From: a virus
IMG/VR virus record: IMGVR_UViG_3300042310_000541
Span: 1-64,000 of that record
DNA: 64,000 nt
Direction: 5' to 3' (one strand)
The position numbers and the translations under genes were made by a program. Shown one piece after another: positions 24,744-34,700 of this stretch. Each line of letters opens with the position of its first letter. Positions within the stretch are counted from its first letter, which is position 1. The notes under the pieces are model-generated. The model saw only the letters and a list, made by a program, of their open reading frames with translations, made no database searches and had not been told where the DNA came from.

Positions 24744-24765
24744 CAAATTAATTAATTTAATTTTG
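24735..24765 (+). promoter_or_regulatory. Bacteroidota-type promoter for the neck/tail operon
   Basis: TTTG at 24734-24737 (TTG 24735-24737), exactly 20 nt, then TAATTTTG at 24758-24765, a perfect TAnnTTTG. The predicted start is around 24769, practically at the ATG (24770) of the following gene, so the transcript would be leaderless or have a 1-nt leader. This unit runs 24770 to the terminator at 60718, over 35 kb. Confidence 0.75.
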
Positions 24766-24769
24766 CATA

Positions 24770-25459
24770 ATGAATATAACTCCAACTCTTAATCAGTTAG
24801 CTTTTAACTTATTAAATATTATAAGAAATAAGAGTACATCTCAAGATCCAATATCACTAAGACAGATAAAATTCAATATCTTAGCTGGTAGGTCTTTGCT
24901 GATAAGACAAAATTCAAATAAAAATTACTCTACAGACAGTGACATAATTCAAACATTAAAATGTGTTACAGTTAAATTAGTTGATTCTTCTGAGTGCCCT
25001 GGAATAACAACAGGCTTTAAATTATTAAGAACAGTTGACAAGATTCCATCTATAATTGAAAACTATAGTGGTAAGTTAATAACAAGAGTTGGCCCAGTTG
25101 GAATTAACTTAAAACCATTTTCAGTAATACCTTATGCCAGAGTTCCTTACTTTGGGCTCAATAAATTTACATCAAAACAAATTGGATGCTTTTTTCATAA
25201 TGGATATATTTATTTAATTGGAGATGATATAACTAGGTTAAAGAAAATAAACATTCAAGCTGTGTTTGAAAATCCTGAAGATGTAGCTGAGTTTACTGAT
25301 TGTGAAACAGGTGAAAAATGCTATTCAGATGATTTAAGCTTTCCTATTAAATACTCAATGGTTCCAATTTTAACTCAAATGGTTATTGAGAAATATCTTG
25401 GATTGCAATCTAAAGCTTTGGAAGACAAATCAAATGATGGAAAAACAGACTTTAAGTAA
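24770..25459 (+). CDS. Virion neck protein candidate (229 aa)
   Basis: It has a basic helical N-terminus (LNQLAFNLLNIIRN), then a beta-rich body with FNILAGRSLLIRQ, KLVDSSECPG, FKLLRTVDKIPSI and a C-terminal part with IQAVFENPEDVAEF and FPIKYSMVPILTQMVIEKYL. This alternation resembles a structural protein found near the ring proteins in phages of Bacteroidota, for which I know no assigned function. It begins the operon of the promoter at 24735 and is followed with a TAATG overlap. If the promoter is right the mRNA would be leaderless. A neck/ring position is inferred from neighbours only. Confidence 0.6.
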   Translation: MNITPTLNQLAFNLLNIIRNKSTSQDPISLRQIKFNILAGRSLLIRQNSNKNYSTDSDIIQTLKCVTVKLVDSSECPGITTGFKLLRTVDKIPSIIENYSGKLITRVGPVGINLKPFSVIPYARVPYFGLNKFTSKQIGCFFHNGYIYLIGDDITRLKKINIQAVFENPEDVAEFTDCETGEKCYSDDLSFPIKYSMVPILTQMVIEKYLGLQSKALEDKSNDGKTDFK

Positions 25460-25980
25460 TGGAGCAGATTAAAAGAAGCAAAGGTAAATTTAAGGCTGAT
25501 TATAAAACAAATGATTTGTTTAAATTTTACAAAAGCAGAATAGAAAAAGGCAGTATTTATGATCAAAATAAAACTGTGTTTACAAAAATAATAAGTGAGT
25601 ACAATGATAAGATATACAGAGAGCATATTATAATAAATGCTTATGAGTATAGACTTGCAGGAAGACTTGGAAAAATAAGTATAAAGCAATTTAAAAGAAA
25701 GCTTAAATTAAATGATCAAAATAAATTAGTTTCAAAATTATCTTGTGACTACAAAAAAACAAAAGAGCTTTGGGCCAGTAATGAAGAAGCTAAAAAAAAT
25801 AAAAAGTTAGTTTATCATACAAATGAGCACACTGATGGTTATGAGTTTAGATGCCATTGGAATAAAAAAACAAGCAATGTTCCTTGTAATAAATTCTATC
25901 AGTTTATACCTGTTAGAACTAATAAAAGGTTTATAGGAAAATGTTTTAGTGAAGGTTTAAAACTTAAATTCTACGAATAA
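25459..25980 (+). CDS. Conserved basic protein between neck genes (173 aa)
   Basis: Rich in Lys and Arg, without hydrophobic segments. Recognisable blocks: FTKIISEYNDKIYREHII, AYEYRLAGRLGKISIKQFKRK (about 72-92), VYHTNEHTDGYEFRCHW (about 118-134) and FYQFIPVRTNKRFIGK. Proteins of this kind sit beside ring genes in Bacteroidota phages as I recall them, again with no function. The basic surface and the 'RLG-x-I-x-I' core suggest binding to DNA or to the acidic interior of the portal; this is speculation. Both ends share TAATG stop/start overlaps with neighbours, so expression is coupled. Confidence 0.6.
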   Translation: MEQIKRSKGKFKADYKTNDLFKFYKSRIEKGSIYDQNKTVFTKIISEYNDKIYREHIIINAYEYRLAGRLGKISIKQFKRKLKLNDQNKLVSKLSCDYKKTKELWASNEEAKKNKKLVYHTNEHTDGYEFRCHWNKKTSNVPCNKFYQFIPVRTNKRFIGKCFSEGLKLKFYE

Positions 25981-26879
25981 TGTTTACAGATAAATACATA
26001 TCAGTTTTCTCAATTATAGCTAATTTAGTAAGAGATGGAAACTATGAGCAATCAGACTTAATTGAAAATGACTTGATAGAGTGGGCAGCAGATTGCCTTG
26101 ATCTTGTTGGAGTTCCAGGACAATACATTGATAAAGTAACTTGCCTTACTGGTGAAAGAGGAAGATTTAAACTTCCAATTGATTACCATCAAAGAGTTCA
26201 GGTTTCTGGATTATTTAATAATTCAATGCAGTTCCCAATGAGGGAAAATACTGGTTCATTTCATGGAATGATAAGATCATGTGGATGCATTGAAAATTGT
26301 GGTTGCACAAATACTACTAGTGCAGTTAATTATGAAATGCCAATAAGTGAAGATGAAAATGGAAATCCTGTATTTAATTTTTCAAACAGTTTTAATGTAG
26401 GATTTAATAAAAATATATTTATTGGAAATGTAGGCAATGTAATGCCAAATGATCCAACTTATAAAATAAACGACAATTTTATTATAACTAATCTTGATAA
26501 TACAGATTGTAAGTTATTGTTAAATTACAAAGCTTTCCCAATTGATGATTGTGGCTATCCAATGATACCAGATAATATTAGCTACAAGTTAGCAGTGCAA
26601 TGGTACATAGCAGAAAAACTAGATAGAAAATTATGGAGATCTGGAAGACTTGCAAAAGATGTTTGGTTAGAAAGTGAAAAAAACTCATTGTGGTATATAG
26701 GAAAAGCAAACTCTGCTGGACTTCAACCATCATTAGATAAGTTAGAAAGCTGGAAAAATCAAACTCTACAATTGCTTCCAAGTATAAATAGGCATTCAGA
26801 GTTTTTCCAAAGAATGGGACAACAACAAACATTAAGACTAGGACAAAGACCAAATGTAAATAGAAATTACTACTTATAA
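25980..26879 (+). CDS. Tail adaptor/ring protein candidate (299 aa)
   Basis: The N-terminal part has a helical stretch (DLIENDLIEWAADCLDLVG), GRFKLPIDYHQRVQVSG, and a cysteine cluster (SCGCIENCGC at about 101-110). The C-terminal part has LLNYKAFPIDDCGYPMIPDNISYKLAVQWYIAEKL (about 180-215, in pieces) and a helical tail ending in QRPNVNRNYYL. The 'YKAFP-D--GYP-IPDN--YK-A---YI' block is a typical feature of adaptor/ring proteins (compare crAss-like ring protein 1). These make the collar between portal and tail barrel. Cysteine clustering could reflect metal or disulphide cross-links. It precedes the muzzle gene with a TAATG overlap. Confidence 0.65.
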   Translation: MFTDKYISVFSIIANLVRDGNYEQSDLIENDLIEWAADCLDLVGVPGQYIDKVTCLTGERGRFKLPIDYHQRVQVSGLFNNSMQFPMRENTGSFHGMIRSCGCIENCGCTNTTSAVNYEMPISEDENGNPVFNFSNSFNVGFNKNIFIGNVGNVMPNDPTYKINDNFIITNLDNTDCKLLLNYKAFPIDDCGYPMIPDNISYKLAVQWYIAEKLDRKLWRSGRLAKDVWLESEKNSLWYIGKANSAGLQPSLDKLESWKNQTLQLLPSINRHSEFFQRMGQQQTLRLGQRPNVNRNYYL

Positions 26880-29800
26880 TGAATCAAACTATAAATACAT
26901 TCACTGCTGGTATAAATCAGGATTTAGCTAAGTCTCTATATAAAGAAGGTAATTACCTAGATGCTAGCAATATTACTTTACTTACAGACTCTGGATTAAG
27001 TACTGCTGTTGTTCAAAATAAAAAAGGAAATAAACTGCAAGTTAAATTTCCATTAACTATTCCAGCTTCTAATTATGAAGCAAGTGGGGAGTATCCAGTT
27101 TCAATACCTGCTCAAGACAATTTGATTGTTATTGGAGGATCTGTTATTATAGATAGTTCAGGAATAGAAACTTTAATATTTTTTACTAAAAGCAGAACCA
27201 CTTCAAACTCAAGTTATGAAGGATATGGTCAAATATGGAAATGTAATTTCTTAGGGACAACTGATGATATATCAGGTACTATTAATGGCTACCAGTTAAG
27301 CGTTAATTTTCACATGATTTACAATAGATTTTTAAATTTTAAATTTGTTACTAAATTAAAAGTAATTAGTAAATTTGAAAATAGTAATATAGCTAGAGTT
27401 TATTGGAGAGATAGTTTTAATCCATTAAGATCTTTTAATACAATAGGGCCTAACAATGCTTTACTTGAAACACCAGTAAGAACTTTGCCTATTGTTTCTG
27501 GAGTTAATTTAGATGCTCCAGTTATAAGCAGACTAATTAAAGGAAGTTTACCTGAAGGTAAATATCAATTAGCTTATAGATTATTAAGTAAATACGGTGA
27601 TTTAACTAACTTTAGTACTTGCAGTAATTTAATAGATGTTATTGAAGGAGATGAGTTTAATAGTGTATTTGGATACCCAGCAGGAGATACATTGACATTT
27701 ACAAATGATGGACAAGCCAAACAAGATACTAAAGAATTTATAGATTCAGGGAAAGGTATTGAGTATTACTTAGCAAAAGTAGATAAAGATTATGATTTAA
27801 TTCAGTATGCTTTAATTCATTATAGTCAACCAAATATACCTGAAATATATGTTTATCCTTACAAAGAAGTATCCTTGCATGTAAAGCAATATGAAAGCTT
27901 TACTGATTTGTTTACAGATACTTATATATTAAATTTAGATGAGTTTAATGTAATGTATTCACCATTTGAAACAGCTGAAGCAATAGCTGTTAAGGATAAT
28001 ATTTTATATGCAGCAAATACTAAAAATGAGATGTTTAAAGTAAATGCTGACTTTAGAGCTTATAGATATGACTCTGGAGGATATGCTATTACATATGAAT
28101 TGGATGGAACTGCTAATACTTTTACTACTAATTACCCTAATGACAATTTATTAGATGTTATAAATTCTTATAATGATGAAAGCGGTAAAATCTTTGGATT
28201 AAATCCTGGAGGAAATCCGTCAACCTGGTATAATAGTCATCAGTTTAAATACAAACAAGATGGTGTTACATTAGGAGGTCAAGGTCCTAATATAAGTTAT
28301 ACTTTTGCAGCTACTCCAATATTAGTTGATGTAGGAATAGGATTAGCTGTTAACTCTGCCCCATTAATAAAGACAAAAGTTGATAACAACAATGTGCTAC
28401 AAAGTGTACCTTACCATATTACTAATAACAATGGAAGTTTTAGTTCATTAAAATCTCCTTATAAAGCTAGCTGTCAAGTATCTTGGCAAAGAGGTGAAGT
28501 TTATAGATTTGGTATAGTATTTATAAATACAAAAGGACAAACTTCTTATGTAAATTGGATAGGTGATATTAAAATGCCTGACTTTAATGAAAGTAACCGT
28601 GATTTTTCTTTGTTATCAGCTAACAGTGATGGTAATTTATATATGTATTCAACTTATATAAACTTTGATGTTACAGTTCCTGAAGGATTAGGAGAAGATA
28701 TAAGTGGATTTAGAATAGTTTATGTTGAAAGAAGAGATAATGATAAGACTAGATTTGGAACTGCAATAACTGGCGGGTTAAATAATTTTGATAGACCAGG
28801 ATTAGCAGGAGAAGCAAGAGAAATAGTTTCTTCAATTGTAGCTACAGTTATTTGCTACAAAATAGCTAGGTATATAGATGATATAGATGGAGCTGCTGAT
28901 TTATTTAAGATTAAAGAAGGCCTTAGAAACAAAATTATAACAACTGTTGCTGCTGCTTTAGCTCAAAAATTACAAATTTTGCCTGATGCTGCTTTTCAAA
29001 GAGTAGTTAGTTCTGAAGATATAGCTGATTTTGTAGATAATGTTTTAGATGGAGCTGTTAATACTGATGGAGGTCTGGGGGTATTTGGATCTTTAGTAAA
29101 AACTATTCTTCCAAAAACAATTGAAAGAATTAAAGAATCTGTTAAAGAAGATTTAAGAAGTGTTTTAGCTGCAAAAGTAGCTGGAATACATCCAAATGTT
29201 TTAAGCTTAGGTCAAATAGGTTTTGCTTATTCAGGCTTTCCAAGCTCTACAGGAGGATTTGGAATTTTAGGTTATACTATTTCACCAGAAATAGATTTTG
29301 ATAAATATACTTTTAAACAAGGAGATTATTTAAAACCTATTAATAAATTTGGTCAAGATCAAAAAATAATACATGAGTTACATAGAGATAACACTGTGGG
29401 TCTTTATAATATATTAGATAGTTCAGCTTATTTAAAAAAATGGTATAAAGGAGCTATTATTCCTTGGAATCAAGTAGCTGATAGTGACTCAAGAAGAATC
29501 TATATAAAAAATCAAAAAGTATTAATTCCTGGAGAATTGTTAGGAACAGGATTTGAGGACGTATTTACTAATGGTATTGGAGGTTCTGGAGAATTAGATT
29601 ATGTTTTATCAAATAGTTACATAGCGACTATTCCTCAAGCTGATAATTTAGGACGCATATTTAATAGTGCTTCTTTAATAGCTACTGACATAGCAATAGC
29701 TGTAAAACATGGCTTTGAAAACGCTAATAATTCTGTGTTTCAATTTTCTACTGCTGTGAATTTTCTAAATAAAGTATTAAGGCCTCATAGCGTTTTAGGG

Positions 29801-31777
29801 ATTGGAGATAAAAAACAATTTATAGCAGCAACATGCTCCTTTAGCGAAGATGGTAGTTCTGGAATTCCTCGTGATTCGTGGGGTGATCCTTTAGACACCA
29901 GTTGGCTGGATTATGAATCTCATTTAGAGGGACTAAAAGACGAACTATTAAATGATGCTCGAGAATCTATTAGATTGGTAGATTATATAGGTGATTATAC
30001 AGTAAGTTACAATAGACCTATTAGTATTAATCAATATGGTGGAATAGGATTTTCAAGCAGAGCTAATAATGAGTATATTCCAGCAAGTGAATTTAGAGCT
30101 GTTACTGATAAATCAACAGCAGCTAGAACTTATTCAATCAAAGCAAATTTAGGAGATACTTATCTAGGTGTTTATGATGCTGTTAATTACTGTTACTACT
30201 ATAATGCAGTTAAACCAAATGGTTATCAACCTCCTATAAGAAGTAAAAAAGGACTGTATGAAATATTTCCTTGTGAATCTAGTTTTAATTTTAATCTTAG
30301 AGAAGGTGAGCATCCAATCACTAGTTTATCATTAGATGATTTAAAGGAAAATTCTGAATTTAAAACCGATAGTCTAAGTAATCCAGATCAAAGTAAGTTA
30401 TTTAAATTTGTTAAGAAAACAACTAAAGCTATTAAAAGAACTGAGGGTGTTGGAGTTGCTGGAGCAATTGGTGTTGGCGCAGTTATTGTAGGAGGAGCAG
30501 CATTAGCCCCAATTGCAATAGGAGCTTATATACTTTACAAAAGAAGAAATGCAGCTAAAAAAATAGCTAAAGTTGCTGATACAGGTCAAACTGTTTTAAC
30601 AACAGAAAGATTTTTATTATCTGAATTTAAATACAATGATGTATTCCATCAAAAATATAATATAAATAGATTTTTTCCCCCAAGCTTATTCTTTGATAAT
30701 GAAGTAGATGAATATTCAAATAGGATTTGGAATTCTAAATTAAAGATAGATGGAGAAATTATTGATAGCTGGAGAGATTTTCAATTTGTAGATTATCTTG
30801 ATGTAGAAGGGACTCAAGGTCCTATTACAGAATTAATTGTTAATAAAAATAAATTATTATTTTATCAACAAAATGGAATTGGAGTAGCTAGCAGTAATGA
30901 AAGAGGGGCTGTGCAAGGAGAAAGTGGTAATATTGTTTTATCTAATAATAAAATATTATTAAGATATGATTATATAACCAAAGAAACAGGTACAGCTTTT
31001 CAAGAGGGCATAGTAAATACAAATAGCAATGTTTATCATTATGATAGTAATATTAATAAAATTTTTAAGTTAGGAGAAGGATTAGAATGTATTTCAGACA
31101 ACTTAGGTTTATTTAGTAAGTTTCAAACTATAACTAACAACATTAATAAAAATCCTAAAGGTGCTATTGGTATATATGATGTAAATTATCAAACAGTTTA
31201 CTTTACATTTAAAGATTTTCAAAATTCTAATAATGATTTTACATTGGGGTTCAATGAAAAGCTTGGAGTTTTTGAAAGCTTTTATAGTTTTAAACCTGAT
31301 ATATATTTAAACTTAAATCAAAGAGTATTTAGCAGCTTAGGCAATGATGAATGCTACTGGCATAATAAAGGTGATTATGGAAGTTTCTATGGTACTTACT
31401 ATCCAAGTTCTGTTAAGTTCTTAACTAATGAAAATCCTACTTATACTAAAGTATGGGATAATCAACAGTTTCAAACTGAGGTATATGATACTAATGGAGT
31501 CCTACTTAACTTAGATACAATAGATACAATACAACACACAACAGAAAACCAAGATGCAGGTTTAATAACTCTTGTACCTCAAACTAATATTAACAAAGTA
31601 GAAAGGGATTGGAAATTACAAATACAAAGAGATTTAGCTAATGCTACTTACTCTACTTTATCTAAACCTAGATTAAGAGATTTGTATTTACAAACTGAAT
31701 TAACTTTTACAAATGAAGATAATAAGAGATTTATATTGCATCCAATAACAACATTTTATAGACAATCAATACATTAA
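26879..31777 (+). CDS. Tail muzzle/hub-type protein (1632 aa)
   Basis: The opening NTFTAGINQDLAKSLYKEGNYLDASN (in pieces) is the hallmark of phage tail tubular B/P22 gp10-like proteins; in crAss-like phages these form the tail muzzle. The body is beta-rich in line with a beta-propeller type nozzle, and there is a central insertion (about 630-800) with helical segments. Near 1189-1221 is a strongly hydrophobic Gly/Ala stretch (VGVAGAIGVGAVIVGGAALA and on), unusual in a tail protein and perhaps a membrane-active element in DNA delivery. At 1632 residues it is larger than most relatives known to me. Assigned from the N-terminus and gene order. Confidence 0.75.
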   Translation: MNQTINTFTAGINQDLAKSLYKEGNYLDASNITLLTDSGLSTAVVQNKKGNKLQVKFPLTIPASNYEASGEYPVSIPAQDNLIVIGGSVIIDSSGIETLIFFTKSRTTSNSSYEGYGQIWKCNFLGTTDDISGTINGYQLSVNFHMIYNRFLNFKFVTKLKVISKFENSNIARVYWRDSFNPLRSFNTIGPNNALLETPVRTLPIVSGVNLDAPVISRLIKGSLPEGKYQLAYRLLSKYGDLTNFSTCSNLIDVIEGDEFNSVFGYPAGDTLTFTNDGQAKQDTKEFIDSGKGIEYYLAKVDKDYDLIQYALIHYSQPNIPEIYVYPYKEVSLHVKQYESFTDLFTDTYILNLDEFNVMYSPFETAEAIAVKDNILYAANTKNEMFKVNADFRAYRYDSGGYAITYELDGTANTFTTNYPNDNLLDVINSYNDESGKIFGLNPGGNPSTWYNSHQFKYKQDGVTLGGQGPNISYTFAATPILVDVGIGLAVNSAPLIKTKVDNNNVLQSVPYHITNNNGSFSSLKSPYKASCQVSWQRGEVYRFGIVFINTKGQTSYVNWIGDIKMPDFNESNRDFSLLSANSDGNLYMYSTYINFDVTVPEGLGEDISGFRIVYVERRDNDKTRFGTAITGGLNNFDRPGLAGEAREIVSSIVATVICYKIARYIDDIDGAADLFKIKEGLRNKIITTVAAALAQKLQILPDAAFQRVVSSEDIADFVDNVLDGAVNTDGGLGVFGSLVKTILPKTIERIKESVKEDLRSVLAAKVAGIHPNVLSLGQIGFAYSGFPSSTGGFGILGYTISPEIDFDKYTFKQGDYLKPINKFGQDQKIIHELHRDNTVGLYNILDSSAYLKKWYKGAIIPWNQVADSDSRRIYIKNQKVLIPGELLGTGFEDVFTNGIGGSGELDYVLSNSYIATIPQADNLGRIFNSASLIATDIAIAVKHGFENANNSVFQFSTAVNFLNKVLRPHSVLGIGDKKQFIAATCSFSEDGSSGIPRDSWGDPLDTSWLDYESHLEGLKDELLNDARESIRLVDYIGDYTVSYNRPISINQYGGIGFSSRANNEYIPASEFRAVTDKSTAARTYSIKANLGDTYLGVYDAVNYCYYYNAVKPNGYQPPIRSKKGLYEIFPCESSFNFNLREGEHPITSLSLDDLKENSEFKTDSLSNPDQSKLFKFVKKTTKAIKRTEGVGVAGAIGVGAVIVGGAALAPIAIGAYILYKRRNAAKKIAKVADTGQTVLTTERFLLSEFKYNDVFHQKYNINRFFPPSLFFDNEVDEYSNRIWNSKLKIDGEIIDSWRDFQFVDYLDVEGTQGPITELIVNKNKLLFYQQNGIGVASSNERGAVQGESGNIVLSNNKILLRYDYITKETGTAFQEGIVNTNSNVYHYDSNINKIFKLGEGLECISDNLGLFSKFQTITNNINKNPKGAIGIYDVNYQTVYFTFKDFQNSNNDFTLGFNEKLGVFESFYSFKPDIYLNLNQRVFSSLGNDECYWHNKGDYGSFYGTYYPSSVKFLTNENPTYTKVWDNQQFQTEVYDTNGVLLNLDTIDTIQHTTENQDAGLITLVPQTNINKVERDWKLQIQRDLANATYSTLSKPRLRDLYLQTELTFTNEDNKRFILHPITTFYRQSIH

Positions 31778-31780
31778 GAT

Positions 31781-34700
31781 ATGCCTGATGAAAATAAAAA
31801 ACAAAGAACTTATGAAGAAGTTCAAGGTGAAATAAATTTCTTAACAAACAAAAAAAAAGAGTATCAAAAGAAAGTATCTGAAGCTATAGATAAAGTTGAA
31901 AGTGACCCAGATAAAGTAGCTAAGCTTAAAACATATGTTAACAATCTTACTCTTGGAGCTACTGAAAAAGAAAGGAAATTCTGTATAGGTTCAGCTTGTT
32001 ATACTTTAAATCAAGCAGGAGAATTGTTAAAGTACACATCTAATGCTTCAGTAGAAAAAGATATAACAAGTGGAAAGTTAAAAGGTTATCATTATGATTA
32101 CAATTTAAATGATGTAGAGCCTGGCGATATATTGCAATTAAACAAAAAAACAGAGAAGGGTCTTAGAGGAGCTCCTTATCATGGAATGCTAGTAAAAAAA
32201 GTTGAGAAAGATAAGTCTGGAAATGTGACTGCAGTAGAGTACTATGGAAGTCAAGGATTAGCTGAGTCATTTGGAACACATAGAATAGAAGGAGTATCTC
32301 TTGATAACTATAGAGCTGATAAAACAAGTCATGAAGTAATTAAAAAAGATTTTATACCAAATTCTCTTTATGCAGAAAGAGATGCAGTTAAACCCATAGT
32401 TAAACCTATAGTTAAAAAATATGTAGATTATGAGCCAAATCAGACTATTGGTTACTTAGGGAGTAACGATGAGTCTGAAGATAAAAAGAAAAATAGAGCA
32501 GAGTATATAGATAAAATGATGGGTAGAAAAGAAGAGCTTATGAGAGCTTACAATCTATCTAACAATGAATATAATGATTTAGTAAAATTATCAGCTGGAA
32601 TTATTGACCAAGAATCTGAATATGGAACATCAGCAAGATATAAAGCAAAGAATATTCCTGGAGTTCAATTTGTAGGTAAAATATTAAAAGGTGATATTAA
32701 AGAAGCTTTTTCTCTAGATGAATATTCTACTGGAGCTGGGCAGGGAAAAGAAAAGTACTTTCCATCTAAAGCAGGTAAGAAATTTGGTATAACTCCAGAT
32801 AGTAAAGAAGCTACATTACTTACTGTATTAGATAGATATTCAAATCAAGTTTCAAGTGAATTAAAAGGAACTTCAGCAGCTTATTTAAAAACAGCTAATG
32901 TTTATAAAGGAATGTCAAGTGATAATAATGAATATGCAAAATCTGTTTTAGATAAAGCATCTTCATTTGGATTAACAAACTACGATCATAGTAAAGCTAG
33001 TTTAATTAATATAAAAAATAAAGCAATTGAAAAAAAACAAAATTTAATGCAACAATCATTTGCTCCAGTTGTTAAACAGGAGAATTTTGTTAATATTAAA
33101 AAAGAACCAGTTGTTAAGTTTGAGTATGGAGGTTTATTAAATAGCTTAGATAATAATAAATTTCAAGATGGCGGTGAGTTTGGTGATTATAAACAAGCAG
33201 GCCCAGTAGAAGATAGGCCATCTGAATATGTGGGAAAAGCAGGAATGACAGGAATGATGAGAGCTAAAATAGCTACTGAAGCTAATTATGGAAATCCTTC
33301 TGCATTAAGAATAGTATCACCTAATCCTAACAAGTATACTTTTACAGGAGAAGAAAAAGATTGGAGAGGAAATCAAGCTTCACCAGCAGGTACTTATGGA
33401 ACACATTTTATGAGTTCTTTTGGTAATCAAGCAAGACCTGGGTTACAAGAAGTTAATGGTAAAATGCAGTATTTTCAAGATCCTCCAAGAAATAGTAAAG
33501 AAAATATTAATTTTTCAAGGCCTGAAGATGCTAACTATTTTGCTGAAAACTATAAAGATGTTGCCCCAATGATGAGGGGTACAGCTCCAGATGTTACTAA
33601 TGCTACAGAGTATGTAAAAGGTTGGTATAACTCGCCTATGTATGATAAAATATTAAGAAACCAAATTGCAGATGCAGGTATAAAAAGTCCTAGACGTACA
33701 GAAAGAATTGTAAAAAGATATAACAATAATTTTAATAAAGATCTTAATAATTCATTTTATGATGTTACTCCTGATATAGTAGACAGTCCTGAATATTATG
33801 GAAGAAGCATTAATGATTATAAAGGAGGTAAAAAAATAAATTTAAATAAGAATTTTGTAGAAAGTAATCCTAAATTAGTTAATAGTTTGTTTTCACATGA
33901 ATTAGCTCATGATAATTTAATGACAGATATGGATGAAAAATATATAAATAAAAATACTCCACAATATAATCCAACAATACACAATGAAAAAACATATAAT
34001 AAACTTACACATCCTGGAGAAGTAAGATCTCAAATACATTCTATTAGACAGCTAAGTGGAGAAAATAAAATTTATGACCCACTTACCCAACCTTTTAAAA
34101 AGGAATACTTAGATAAAGTAAATGAGTCTTATAAACAAGGGACTGGAGATAAAAAATATGAAAATTACAATCAATTACAAAGATTAAGACAGTTTTATTC
34201 AGATGATCAGATTACTGAGATGATGAATACTATAACTAAATCTAATTCTAATGATGGAAAGGTTTATGCAAAGAATGGAGGTTGGTTAGATGGTTTAACT
34301 ACTAACAAGTTTGATATGGGAGGTTTATTAGATGGTTTAGATAAAGGTACTCAAGTTCCTGATGCTACAGCTACAGCTAAACCTGTAGTAGATTTAAACT
34401 TTGCTGTAACACCTGCACAAAAACAAGTTGCTGCTAAAAATAAAAGACAAGCAGAAGTTGATATGCAAGTAGACCATCCTGAGTTTTATCGTAATCAGAA
34501 TTTTCTAGATAAGAAAGCTGTTAAGCCTTACAATGTTGAAGATTATAAAAAAGGTATAAAAGAACCTGGATTACAAACTAGTGCAGATCCTATTGATTTA
34601 GTAGGTACAGGTGTTTATAAAAACATTTTTAAAAATAGTGTAAGGGCTATTTACCCTACAATGGAAAAAACACTTTTAAAAACACAAAATTTAGCTGGAA

